Origin: Mesorhizobium sp. B4-1-4
GTDB lineage: Bacteria; Pseudomonadota; Alphaproteobacteria; Rhizobiales; Rhizobiaceae
Assembly: GCF_006439395.2 (NCBI RefSeq)
Contig: NZ_CP083950.1
Location: 5,631,001-5,695,000 of the forward strand
Direction of reading: 5' to 3'
Length of the DNA stretch: 64,000 bases
Part shown: positions 54,198 to 62,894 of the stretch, in pieces
Layout: every line of letters starts with the position of its first letter
How positions within the stretch are numbered: the first letter of the stretch is position 1
Notes under the pieces: model-generated
Database searches by the model: none
The model's input: only the letters and a program-made list of their open reading frames with translations
What the model was told of the DNA's origin: nothing
Program-made: the position numbers and the translations under genes

Positions 54198-57110
54198 CTA
54201 CTCCGCCGCCTGCAGCGGAGCGATGCGCCGGCTGTTGCGCGCCTGCTCCTCATAGTCACGCTGCCAGTCCGACGGCCCGTTGGAGGCACCGACCTGGACC
54301 GCCGTCACCTTGTACTCCGGACAGTTGGTCGCCCAGTCGGAGAAGTCGGTGGTGATGACGTTGGCCTGCGTGTCGGGATGGTGGAAGGTCGTATAGACCA
54401 CGCCGGGCGACACCCGGTCGGTGATCAGCGCCCGCAGCGTCGTCTCGCCCGAACGGCTGGTCAGCCGCACCCAGTCACCATCGCGCAGGCCGCGGTTTTC
54501 GGCATCGTGGGGATGGATTTCCAGCCTGTCCTCCGAGTGCCACAGGACATTGTCGGTACGCCGCGTCTGCGCGCCGACATTGTACTGGCTGAGGATGCGC
54601 CCGGTGGTGAGCAGCAGCGGGAAACGCGGCCCGGTCCTCTCATCCGTCGCGACATATTCGGTGCGGATGAACTTGCCCTTGCCGCGCACGAACCCGTCGA
54701 CATGCATGATCGGGGTGCCGAGCGGCGCCTTGTCGTTGCAGGGCCATTGCACGGATCCGACACGGTCGAGCAGTTCGAAGGAGACGTTGGCGAAGCTCGG
54801 TGTCGTCTTGGCGATCTCGTCCATGATCTCGGAGGGATGCTGATAGTTCCAGTCCAGCCCCATGGCGCGGGCAAGCACCTGCGTCGCCTCCCAGTCGGCG
54901 TAGCGCGCCTTGGGCTCCAGAACCTTGCGCACCATGTTGATGCGGCGCTCGGCGTTGGTAAAGGTGCCGTCCTTTTCGAGGAAGGTCGAGCCCGGCAGGA
55001 AGACGTGCGCGTAGTTCGCTGTCTCGTTGAGGAAGAGATCGTGCACAACCACGCATTCCATCGCGGCGAGGCCGGCGGCGACATGCTTGGTGTCGGGGTC
55101 CGACTGCAGGATGTCCTCGCCCTGGATGTAGATGCCCTTGAAGCTGCCGTCGACGGCGGCATCCAGCATGTTGGGGATGCGTAGGCCCGGCTCGTCGTCG
55201 AGCTTCACGCCCCACAGGCTCTCATAGATGTCGCGCACGGCTTCACCGGAGATATGGCGATAGCCGGGCAATTCGTGCGGGAAGGAGCCCATGTCGCAGG
55301 AACCCTGCACATTGTTCTGGCCGCGCAGCGGGTTCACGCCGACGCCCGGCCGGCCGATATTGCCGGTGGCCATGGCAAGGTTGGCGATCGCCATCACGGT
55401 GGTCGAGCCCTGGCTGTGTTCCGTCACGCCCAGGCCGTAGTAGATCGCGCCGTTGCCGCCGGTGGCGTAGAGACGCGCTGCACCGCGGATCAGTTCAGGA
55501 TCGACGCCGGACAGCTTGCCGACGGTTTCGGGGCTGTTTTCCGGCAGGGCGACAAAAGAAGCCCAATCCTGGAACTCCGCCCAGTCGCAGCGTTCGCGGA
55601 TGAAGGCCTCGTCGAAAAGGCCTTCGGTGACGATGACATGCGCCAGCGCCGTCAGCACCGCCACATTGGTGCCGGGCTTCAATGGCAGGTGGTACTCCGC
55701 CTCGACATGCGCCGACTTGACCATCTCGGTGCGCCGCGGATCGAGCACGATCAGCTTGGCGCCCTCGCGCAACCGCTTCTTCAATCGCGAGGCGAACACC
55801 GGATGGGCGGTAGCCGGATTGGCGCCGATGACGACGGCGACGTCGGTGAATTCGACGGAATCGAAATCCTGCGTGCCGGCCGAGGTGCCGTAGGTCTGGC
55901 CGAGGCCGTAGCCGGTCGGCGAATGGCAGACGCGCGCGCAGGTGTCGACATTGTTGTTGCGGAAGCCCTGCCGAACCAGCTTCTGGACGAGGTAGGTCTC
56001 TTCGTTCGTGCAGCGCGAGGAGGTGATGCCGCCGATGGAAGCGCGTCCATACTGATACTGGATGCGGCGGAATTCCTTCGCCGTATGGGCGATCGCCTCT
56101 TCCCAGCTCACTTCACGCCAGGGATCGCTCACCTTCTCGCGGATCATCGGCGACAGGATACGGTCCTTGTGGGTGGCGTAGCCGTAGGCGAAACGGCCCT
56201 TCACACAGGAGTGGCCGTGGTTTGCCTTGCCCTCCTTGTAGGGCATCATGCGGATGACCTCGTCGCCCTTTACCTCGGCCTTGAACGAGCAGCCGACGCC
56301 GCAATAGGCGCAGGTGGTAACAGCAGAACGCTCCGGCAGCCCCTTCTCGAGCACGGTCTTCTCGCGCAGAGCATCGGTCGGACAGGCCTGCACGCAGGCG
56401 CCGCAGGAGACGCATTCCGAGGCGATGAAATCCTCGTGCATGCCGGCCACCATGCGCGATTCGAAGCCGCGGCCCTCGATGGTCAGCGCGAACGTGCCCT
56501 GCACCTCTTCGCAGGCGCGCACGCAGCGCGAGCAGACGATGCATTGGGCCGGATCATAGGTGAAATAGGGGTTGGATTCGTCGCGGGCGATGTAGTCCAC
56601 CGCCAGCGAGCCATGGCCGGGCGCGACGCCGTCTTCCTGCTTGACGTGGTTGCGCCCGTCGATGCCGTAGCGGTTCTCGGTCAGGCCGACCGATTTCGCC
56701 ACCGCGTCGAACTCGCTGGCGCCGGTGCCGGCCTTTTCGTTCCAGCCGGTCGGATGGTCGGAAACATAGAGCTCCATGACGCCACGGCGGATGGCGTCAA
56801 GGCGATCCGACTGCGTGTGTACAATCATACCTTCGCCGACCGGCGTCGTGCAGGAGGCCGGCGTGCCGCCGCGCCCTTCGATCTCGACCAGGCAGACGCG
56901 GCAGGAGCCGAAGGAGTCCAGCATGTCGGTGGCGCAGAGTTTCGGGATTTCGACCCCGCCCTCCATCGCCGCGCGCATGATCGAGGTGCCTTCCGGCACG
57001 CTGATGCTGCGGCCGTCGACGGTCAGCGTGATTTGCTTCGTCGCTTTCGATTCCGGGGTTCCGTAGTCGAGCTCTTCGATGAGCGTCGGGAAGTCGGCCT
57101 TGATGTTCAT
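54198..57110 (-). CDS. fdsA: NAD-dependent formate dehydrogenase, molybdopterin (alpha) subunit
   Basis: 970 residues; oxidises formate to CO2. N-terminal 2Fe-2S ferredoxin-like domain (about 25-105: CATDMLDSFGSCRVCLVEIE), His/Cys cluster segment (105-145), two 4Fe-4S motifs (CIVCSRCVRACEEVQG and CVSCGACVQACPTDAL, about 185-250), and the molybdopterin-domain 4Fe-4S motif (CAYCGVGCSFKAEV). The Mo ligand is Cys, not selenocysteine, in DTCARVCHSPTGYGLG. The C-terminal dinucleotide-binding domain ends near residue 940. It follows fdsB by 10 bases. Confidence 0.96.
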   Translation of the reverse strand: MNIKADFPTLIEELDYGTPESKATKQITLTVDGRSISVPEGTSIMRAAMEGGVEIPKLCATDMLDSFGSCRVCLVEIEGRGGTPASCTTPVGEGMIVHTQSDRLDAIRRGVMELYVSDHPTGWNEKAGTGASEFDAVAKSVGLTENRYGIDGRNHVKQEDGVAPGHGSLAVDYIARDESNPYFTYDPAQCIVCSRCVRACEEVQGTFALTIEGRGFESRMVAGMHEDFIASECVSCGACVQACPTDALREKTVLEKGLPERSAVTTCAYCGVGCSFKAEVKGDEVIRMMPYKEGKANHGHSCVKGRFAYGYATHKDRILSPMIREKVSDPWREVSWEEAIAHTAKEFRRIQYQYGRASIGGITSSRCTNEETYLVQKLVRQGFRNNNVDTCARVCHSPTGYGLGQTYGTSAGTQDFDSVEFTDVAVVIGANPATAHPVFASRLKKRLREGAKLIVLDPRRTEMVKSAHVEAEYHLPLKPGTNVAVLTALAHVIVTEGLFDEAFIRERCDWAEFQDWASFVALPENSPETVGKLSGVDPELIRGAARLYATGGNGAIYYGLGVTEHSQGSTTVMAIANLAMATGNIGRPGVGVNPLRGQNNVQGSCDMGSFPHELPGYRHISGEAVRDIYESLWGVKLDDEPGLRIPNMLDAAVDGSFKGIYIQGEDILQSDPDTKHVAAGLAAMECVVVHDLFLNETANYAHVFLPGSTFLEKDGTFTNAERRINMVRKVLEPKARYADWEATQVLARAMGLDWNYQHPSEIMDEIAKTTPSFANVSFELLDRVGSVQWPCNDKAPLGTPIMHVDGFVRGKGKFIRTEYVATDERTGPRFPLLLTTGRILSQYNVGAQTRRTDNVLWHSEDRLEIHPHDAENRGLRDGDWVRLTSRSGETTLRALITDRVSPGVVYTTFHHPDTQANVITTDFSDWATNCPEYKVTAVQVGASNGPSDWQRDYEEQARNSRRIAPLQAAE

Positions 57111-57120
57111 CTGCCAGCTC

Positions 57121-58677
57121 CTATTCAGCAGCCACGCGCGCCGGCGCGGGCTTGAAATCCTCGGGGAAATGCGTGATCGAGCTCATCACCGGGTAGGGCG
57201 TGAAGCCGCCCAGCGCGCACAGCGATCCGAACTTCATGGTGTTGCAGAGGTCGGTAACCAGAGCCAGGTTCTTTTCCGGTTCGATGCCGGCGGCGAGCCT
57301 GTCGATGGTCTCCACCCCACGTGTCGAACCGATGCGGCAGGGCGTGCACTTGCCGCAGCTTTCGATGGCGCAGAACTCCATGGCGAAGCGCGCCTGCTTC
57401 AGCATGTCGGCGGTGTCGTCGAAGACGGTGATGCCGGCATGGCCGATCAGACCGTCCTTCGCGGCGAAAGCCTCGTAGTCGAACGGCGTGTCGAACAGCG
57501 CGCGCGGGAAATAGGCGCCGAGCGGCCCGCCGACCTGCACCGCCTTCACCGGACGCCCGGTCGCCGTGCCGCCGCCGATATCATCGACGATCTCGCCGAG
57601 CGTCAGGCCGAAGGCCGTTTCGAACAGGCCGCCATGTTTGATATTGCCGGCGATCTGGATCGGGATCGTGCCGCGCGAGCGGCCCATGCCGAAATCCTTG
57701 TAGAAGGCGGCGCCCCTGTCCATGATGATCGGCACGGAGGCCAGCGAGATGACATTGTTGATCACCGTCGGTTTGCCGAACAAGCCCTGGATCGCCGGCA
57801 GCGGTGGCTTGGCGCGCACCACGCCGCGCTTGCCTTCCAGGCTGTTCAAGAGCGAGGTCTCCTCGCCGCAGACATAGGCGCCGGCGCCGACGCGGATTTC
57901 CATATCGAACGCGTTAGGGGAACCCAGCACGTTGACGCCGAGCACGCCCGCCTCGCGGGCGATTTCGACGGCCTTGTTCATGATGGTCACCGCATGCGGA
58001 TATTCCGAGCGGATATAGACGAAACCCTTGGTGGCCCCGGTGGCGATGCCGGCGATCGTCACGCCCTCGATCAGCACGAAGGGATCGCCTTCCATGATCA
58101 TGCGGTCGGCGAAGGTGGCGCTGTCGCCCTCGTCGGCGTTGCAGACGATGTATTTGCGATCGCCCGCCGTATCGAGCACCGTCTTCCATTTGATGCCGGT
58201 CGGGAAACCGGCCCCGCCGCGTCCGCGCAGGCCGGACTCCGTCACCTGCTTGACGATATCGGCTGGCGCCATTGCGACCGCGTTTTGCAGGCCTTTCAGC
58301 CCGCCGAGCGATTTGTAGGCGTCGAGCGACAGCGGGTCGTTGATGCCGCAGCGGGCAAAGGTCAGACGTGTCTGCTTGGCCAGGAAAGGGATCTTGTCGG
58401 GCGAGCCAAGCCAGCGCTTGTGATGGCCACCGGTGAGGAAACCGCTGTCGAACAGGCTCTTGACCTCGGAGGGTTTCACCGGCCCGTAGGCGACGCGGCC
58501 ATTGGCGGTTGCCACCTCGACCATCGGTTCGAGGAAATAGGCGCCGCGCGAGCCGTTGCGTACGATCTTGGCCTCGATGCCACGCTCGGCGAGTTCCGCG
58601 CGAACAGCCTTGGCGACCTTTTCGGCGCCGAGAGCCAGCGCGCCGGAATCGCCGGGAATGTAGATGCGGGGGATCAT
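57121..58677 (-). CDS. fdsB: NAD-dependent formate dehydrogenase, NADH-binding (beta) subunit
   Basis: 518 residues, NuoF-like. An N-terminal thioredoxin-like segment (about 1-80) without the Cys pair is followed by the FMN/NAD-binding core: GLRGRGGAGFPTGIKWKTVL, CNADEGDSATFADRMIMEGD and GAYVCGEETSLLNSLEG. The 4Fe-4S site is ESCGKCTPCRIGSTRG near the C-terminus. It passes electrons from FdsA to NAD. Its start overlaps the fdsG stop (ATGA). Confidence 0.96.
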   Translation of the reverse strand: MIPRIYIPGDSGALALGAEKVAKAVRAELAERGIEAKIVRNGSRGAYFLEPMVEVATANGRVAYGPVKPSEVKSLFDSGFLTGGHHKRWLGSPDKIPFLAKQTRLTFARCGINDPLSLDAYKSLGGLKGLQNAVAMAPADIVKQVTESGLRGRGGAGFPTGIKWKTVLDTAGDRKYIVCNADEGDSATFADRMIMEGDPFVLIEGVTIAGIATGATKGFVYIRSEYPHAVTIMNKAVEIAREAGVLGVNVLGSPNAFDMEIRVGAGAYVCGEETSLLNSLEGKRGVVRAKPPLPAIQGLFGKPTVINNVISLASVPIIMDRGAAFYKDFGMGRSRGTIPIQIAGNIKHGGLFETAFGLTLGEIVDDIGGGTATGRPVKAVQVGGPLGAYFPRALFDTPFDYEAFAAKDGLIGHAGITVFDDTADMLKQARFAMEFCAIESCGKCTPCRIGSTRGVETIDRLAAGIEPEKNLALVTDLCNTMKFGSLCALGGFTPYPVMSSITHFPEDFKPAPARVAAE

Positions 58678-59153
58678 GAGCGCACCTCGGCAACGATCTC
58701 GTCGATCTTGTCGTCATCGAGCCGCCCGATCACCTCGCCGTCGAGCATCGCCGATGGCGAACAGGCGCAAAGCCCGAGACAATAGACCGGTTCGAGTGTA
58801 ACTGATCCGTCGCGGGTGGTCTCGTGGAAATCGATGCCGAGCAACTGTTTGACCTTGGCGGCGACCGCATCGGAACCCATCGACTGGCAGGCTTCCGCCT
58901 GGCAGAGCTTGAGTACGTGGCGGCCGGCCGGCCGGGCACGGAAATCATGATAGAAGGTCACGACGCCGTGCACCTCCGCCCTGGAGAGATTCAGCCCGTC
59001 GGCAATGACGGGCAGGGCGTCTTGCGGCACATGGCCGAACTCTTCCTGTATCTCATGGAGGATAGGCAGCAGCGGACCTTCGAGGCCCTTCAACTCCTGA
59101 ACGATCGCCGCCGTGCGCGATGCGATCTCGGTACTTGCAGGCTGCATCGTCAT
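58674..59153 (-). CDS. fdsG: NAD-dependent formate dehydrogenase, gamma subunit (24-kDa type)
   Basis: 159 residues, NuoE-like thioredoxin-fold 2Fe-2S protein. The four ligands lie in LCQAEACQSMG and CLGLCACSPSAM. HEIQEEFGHVPQDALPVIAD and VVTFYHDFR are typical. First gene of the operon, with GGGAGGG shortly before the ATG. Confidence 0.95.
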   Translation of the reverse strand: MTMQPASTEIASRTAAIVQELKGLEGPLLPILHEIQEEFGHVPQDALPVIADGLNLSRAEVHGVVTFYHDFRARPAGRHVLKLCQAEACQSMGSDAVAAKVKQLLGIDFHETTRDGSVTLEPVYCLGLCACSPSAMLDGEVIGRLDDDKIDEIVAEVRS

Positions 59154-59244
59154 GCAGCGCCCTCCCTGGTCGATAGTGCTCTAACGCTAAGTCTTTTCAA
59201 AAACAGGAAAAACCCGCGAAATCAATAAAGCTGATCCGTTGCTC

Positions 59245-59261
59245 GATAGAAATTTTCTATC
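59245..59261. promoter_or_regulatory. Candidate LysR-type binding site before fdsG
   Basis: GATAGAA ATT TTCTATC is a perfect 17-bp palindrome containing T-N11-A, 92 bases upstream of the fdsG start and between it and the lysR-type gene. Its position suits activation of the fds operon by the adjacent LysR-type protein. Confidence 0.7.
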
Positions 59262-59288
59262 AACCACATCCAGCCGCCATTCTCTACC

Positions 59289-60188
59289 CTAGCGATGTGC
59301 GCGGAAATCGTCCGCCAGCGCCATCGCCTCGTCCAGCAGCGCCTGCACCAGCGGCGTGTGCGGCTCACGCGGCGCCGCCACCAGGCCGACCGTGTGGCTG
59401 GCATCGGGCTCGACGATCGGAATGGCCCGGATCGGCTCGGAGAAGCCGAATGTTTCCGCCAAGTTGAGCGGCATGATTGACGACCATTTGCCGGTGCGGA
59501 TATGCGAGAACAGCACGATCATCGAGTTGGATTCGAGCGTCGGCCGCACCTGCACCCCGGCCTCGGCCAGATGCTGGTCGATGATGCGGCGGTTCTGCAT
59601 ATCCGGCGTCAAGAGGCAGAGCGGCAGGCTGCTGAGCTCCGCCCATGTCACTTTGTCGCGGTCGAAATAGGGGTTCCCGACCGCCGTGATCAGCTGATAG
59701 CGCTCGTCGTAGAGCGGCACGCTGGTCACCCGCCCAAGCGGCTCGTTGTCGAGATAGGTGATACCGGCGTCGATGTCAAAATTGCCGAGTAGCGACAGCA
59801 CCTCTATCGATGTGCGCGACAGCACCGAAAAGGTGACGCCGGGGTGCTTGGCCCGAAACGGTGTCGTCAGCCGTGCCACCATGGCAAGGGCCGTGGGGAT
59901 GGCGGCGATGCGGATGCGTCCGGAAAGGCCGTGGCGCGCCGCCCGCATCTCCTCGCGCATGGTTCTTGAGTCGCCGACGATGCGGCGGGCCCACACCAGC
60001 ACCTGCTTGCCTTCCGGCGTCAGGCCCTGGAAGCGCGAGCCGCGCAGCACCAGCATCACGCCAAGCTGGCCTTCCAACTGCTTGATGCCGGCCGACAAGG
60101 TCGGCTGGGTGACGCCGCACACTTCAGCCGCCCGGCCGAAATGCTCCTCCTTGGCCAACGCGATGAAGAATTCCAGCTTGTCGATCAT
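59289..60188 (-). CDS. LysR family transcriptional regulator of the formate dehydrogenase operon
   Basis: 299 residues. The HTH reads HFGRAAEVCGVTQPTLSAGI followed by QLEGQLGVMLVLRGSRFQGL. The effector-binding domain occupies about 90-295. It is in tandem with fdsG, 135 bases upstream of it, with a T-N11-A palindrome between. This arrangement is common for fds operons; control of fds is inferred. Confidence 0.92.
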   Translation of the reverse strand: MIDKLEFFIALAKEEHFGRAAEVCGVTQPTLSAGIKQLEGQLGVMLVLRGSRFQGLTPEGKQVLVWARRIVGDSRTMREEMRAARHGLSGRIRIAAIPTALAMVARLTTPFRAKHPGVTFSVLSRTSIEVLSLLGNFDIDAGITYLDNEPLGRVTSVPLYDERYQLITAVGNPYFDRDKVTWAELSSLPLCLLTPDMQNRRIIDQHLAEAGVQVRPTLESNSMIVLFSHIRTGKWSSIMPLNLAETFGFSEPIRAIPIVEPDASHTVGLVAAPREPHTPLVQALLDEAMALADDFRAHR

Positions 60189-60293
60189 CGACGCAAGCTA
60201 TCGGGCGCAGGACGGCTGCGCCAGATGGTGCCGGCGTCACAACGACACAATCCCGCCGTCAGGCAGGGGGTGGCCGTTGCTGCGTGGCCATCG

Positions 60294-60671
60294 CTATTTG
60301 TCCACGAGGTTCAGGATGTTGCCGTCAGGATCCTTGAACCAGGCAACCTTCATGCCTTGGCCGACATGGATGTCGCCTTCGAGCGACAGGCCGGGCATCT
60401 CGTAGTGTTCGAAGGCGACGCCCTTCGATTTCAGCGACTTGACGATCGGCTCGATCTGGTCGCCGACAGTCCAGGTGACCGCCGTCGCCTTGTTGGTGCC
60501 GGCGAATTGCGAATGATAGACGTTGATGAGGGTGCCGCCGCTCTTGTACACGACCAGTTCGCCTTCCATGTCGTCGACCTGTTTGAGGCCAAGCGTTCCC
60601 TCATAAAAGGCCTTCGCTTTTGCCAAATCCTTCACCGCGAGATTGGCCGTCGCGTTGCTGTTTTCGAGCAT
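60294..60671 (-). CDS. VOC family protein (glyoxalase/bleomycin resistance fold)
   Basis: 125 residues, one glyoxalase-fold domain in two beta-alpha-beta halves: NLAVKDLAKAKAFYEGTLGL with YKSGGTLINVYHSQFAGT, then VAWFKDPDGNILNLVDK. The conserved Glu/His metal ligands of glyoxalase I are not obvious. Substrate unknown. Single gene. Confidence 0.9.
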   Translation of the reverse strand: MLENSNATANLAVKDLAKAKAFYEGTLGLKQVDDMEGELVVYKSGGTLINVYHSQFAGTNKATAVTWTVGDQIEPIVKSLKSKGVAFEHYEMPGLSLEGDIHVGQGMKVAWFKDPDGNILNLVDK

Positions 60672-60891
60672 GACCGTCTCCTTTCCTGATTGTCGTTCTC
60701 ATGCCGATCATCGAAATAGCGCTGCATGGCCTGTTGACGACGGTCACATGCCGATTTGTCCGGCCGCCCGGCGGAGAACGCGGCCGGATAGATGCGGCGA
60801 TGTGCCTCTATCTTTTTCAGGGCAGGCCGATGCAGCTTGGTTCTGTCCGGAAACTGCATTATCTGAACCGGCAAACGCCAAGGGAAAGATC

Positions 60892-62061
60892 ATGGCCGTA
60901 ACCAAGGAAATCGTCGTCGAGCGCCTGAAGACGGTCAACGGGCCGGATTTCACCGGCAACATCGTCGACCTCGGCATGGTGTCCGAGATATTCATCGCCG
61001 ATTCGAAAGTGTTCTTCTCGATCACGGTTCCGGCCGCCCGTGCGCAGGAAATGGAGCCGTTGCGCGCCGCTGCCGAGCGGGTCGTGAAAGCCATTCCGGG
61101 GGTCGCCGGCGCGGTCGTAGCGCTGACCGCCGAGAAGAAGGGCGGCGGCATGGAAGCGCCGGTCCCGCAGCGCCAGGCGCCAAGGCCAACGCCACCGGCA
61201 GCGCCTCAACGTCCTGTTCCGCAGGCCCCCGCCTCGCACAGCCAGGGCAAGCGCGGCGTGCCCGGCATCGAGGCGATCATCGCGGTTGCCTCGGGCAAGG
61301 GCGGCGTCGGCAAGTCGACCACCGCCGTCAACCTGGCGCTTGGCCTCGCCGCCAACGGCCTGCGGGTCGGCGTGCTCGATGCCGACATTTATGGCCCGTC
61401 CATGCCGAGGCTCCTCAACATCCACGGCCGGCCGCAGACGGTTGACGGCAAGGTCCTGAAACCGATGGAGAATTACGGCCTCAAGGTGATGTCGATGGGC
61501 TTCCTCGTCGACGAGGAGACGCCGATGATCTGGCGCGGCCCGATGGTGATGTCGGCGCTGACGCAGATGCTGCGCGAGGTCGAATGGGGACGACTCGACG
61601 TGCTCGTCGTCGACATGCCGCCCGGCACCGGCGACGCCCAATTGACCATGGCGCAGCAGGTGCCACTGGCCGGCGCCGTCATCGTTTCCACGCCGCAGGA
61701 CCTGGCGCTGATCGATGCCCGCAAAGGACTGAACATGTTCAGGAAAGTCGACGTGCCGCTGCTCGGCATCGTCGAGAATATGAGCTACTTCATCGCCCCG
61801 GATACCGGCAAACGCTACGATATCTTCGGCCATGGCGGCGCGCGCCGCGAGGCCGAGCGGCTCGGCGTCACCTTCCTCGGCGAGGTGCCGCTGGAAATGG
61901 GCATCCGCGAAAGCTCGGATGCCGGTGCGCCGGTGGTTGTCTCGAAGTCCGATGGCGCCGAGGCGAAAATCTACCGCGATATCGCCGCCAAGGTCTGGGA
62001 CCGGGTCAACGAGGAACGGGGTGCTGCGGAAGCGGCGGTGCCAAGCATCGTGTTTGAGTAG
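60892..62061 (+). CDS. Mrp/NBP35-type iron-sulfur cluster carrier ATPase
   Basis: 389 residues from the ATG at 60892 (MAVTKEIVVERLKTVNGPDF), with AAGGGAAAG upstream. A MIP18-like domain (about 1-85), a Pro/Gln-rich linker (about 90-120), then the P-loop domain: deviant Walker A GKGGVGKSTTAVNLA, LDADIYGPSMPRLL, VVDMPPGTGDAQLTMAQQ and VENMSYFIAPDTGKRYDIFG. The usual CxxC of the C-terminus is replaced by IAPDTG in this segment, as in some proteobacterial Mrp proteins. Delivers Fe-S clusters in the cytoplasm. Symbols mrp and apbC are both in use. Confidence 0.93.
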   Translation: MAVTKEIVVERLKTVNGPDFTGNIVDLGMVSEIFIADSKVFFSITVPAARAQEMEPLRAAAERVVKAIPGVAGAVVALTAEKKGGGMEAPVPQRQAPRPTPPAAPQRPVPQAPASHSQGKRGVPGIEAIIAVASGKGGVGKSTTAVNLALGLAANGLRVGVLDADIYGPSMPRLLNIHGRPQTVDGKVLKPMENYGLKVMSMGFLVDEETPMIWRGPMVMSALTQMLREVEWGRLDVLVVDMPPGTGDAQLTMAQQVPLAGAVIVSTPQDLALIDARKGLNMFRKVDVPLLGIVENMSYFIAPDTGKRYDIFGHGGARREAERLGVTFLGEVPLEMGIRESSDAGAPVVVSKSDGAEAKIYRDIAAKVWDRVNEERGAAEAAVPSIVFE

Positions 62062-62075
62062 TTTTCTGCTTGGTT

Positions 62076-62257
62076 GGCGCCGCCCCTCATCCGCCTGCCG
62101 GCACCTTCTCCCCGTATAGTGACGGGGAGAAGAGACTGGCCTCAACCTCGGCGCCTAACCTGCCATGCCGGTGATTGGCGGAACCGTCGGCGCGGGCTTC
62201 TTTCCCCCCGTCACTATACGGGCAGAAATGCCCGGCAGGGCAATGATGGGCGGCGCC
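62076..62257. repeat. RIME-like composite palindromic repeat, 182 bp
   Basis: Ends GGCGCCGCCCCTCAT (62076-62090) and ATGATGGGCGGCGCC (62243-62257) are inverted with one mismatch. Each half holds CTTCTCCCCGTATAGTGACG or its inverse, CCCGTCACTATACGGGCAGA, plus a GCCGGCA-type block. Same design as 28528-28704. Lies between the convergent Mrp-type and CoxG-like genes. Confidence 0.8.
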
Positions 62258-62293
62258 GGCCCTAAATTGCTAGGGCCTTCAAGCGAGCCGCAA

Positions 62294-62746
62294 CTAAGGC
62301 GCGCCCACTTTCTCCCCAAAGTTGGAAAAGAATTGCCCAGCCAGTTTCTTCGATGTCGACGCGATCAGCCGGCTGCCGAGCTGGGCGATCTTGCCGCCGA
62401 CATCGGCCTTGGCCGCGTATTTCAGGACGGTGGCGTCCGGCCCATCCTCGGTCAGCGTCACGTCGGCGCCGCCCTTGGCGAAGCCGGCAACGCCGCCCTT
62501 GCCTTCGCCCTGAATGGTGTAGGCATGTGGCGGCTTCAGGTTTTTCAGCGTCACTTCGCCGTTGAAGGTCGCCTTGATCGGCCCGATCTTCAACACGACC
62601 GTCGCCGTCAACTCGGTGTCCGATTTCTTCTCCAGGCTCTGGCAGCCGGGAATGCTCTCCTTCAGCACCGCCGGATCGTTCAGAGCCTCCCAAACTTTCT
62701 GGACGGGTGCGGCGATGCGTTCCTCGCCTTCGATCACCAAAGCCAT
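62294..62746 (-). CDS. CoxG-like (SRPBCC) protein
   Basis: 150 residues from the ATG at 62746 (MALVIEGEERIAAPVQKVWE), with GGAGG upstream. The SRPBCC/START fold is seen in ALNDPAVLKESIPGCQSLEK, the START-like core and LKYAAKADVGGKIAQLGSRL, followed by ASTSKKLAGQFFSNF. This is the CO dehydrogenase subunit G family, which helps CO-dehydrogenase-type Mo enzymes mature or anchor; many copies lie away from cox genes, as here. Confidence 0.9.
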   Translation of the reverse strand: MALVIEGEERIAAPVQKVWEALNDPAVLKESIPGCQSLEKKSDTELTATVVLKIGPIKATFNGEVTLKNLKPPHAYTIQGEGKGGVAGFAKGGADVTLTEDGPDATVLKYAAKADVGGKIAQLGSRLIASTSKKLAGQFFSNFGEKVGAP

Positions 62747-62870
62747 CAAAACCTCCCGGACCACCGATGTCGGATTGGTCCTAGCGCGCGGCCAGATACA
62801 TGTCTATCGCACCAAAGTCCGGATTCAGATCACGCGTGCCCCTTGCCTGCATCCGCGCGTTGTCATATCG

Positions 62871-62885
62871 ATTTGTCATACAAAT
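62871..62885. promoter_or_regulatory. Candidate FadR-type GntR operator
   Basis: ATTTGT CAT ACAAAT, perfect 6-bp arms, 9 bases before the dehydratase ATG. It contains TTGTCATACAA, fitting the FadR-subfamily consensus TNGTNNNACNA, as is usual for sugar-acid genes. Its nearness to the start suggests repression. The regulator is not in the window. Confidence 0.65.
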
Positions 62886-62894
62886 ACGGAGACC

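Noticed and set aside
55254..58785. Two plus-strand ORFs over 550 codons antisense to fdsA and fdsB
   Set aside because: Same artefact; the minus-strand subunits carry all Fe-S and Mo motifs.
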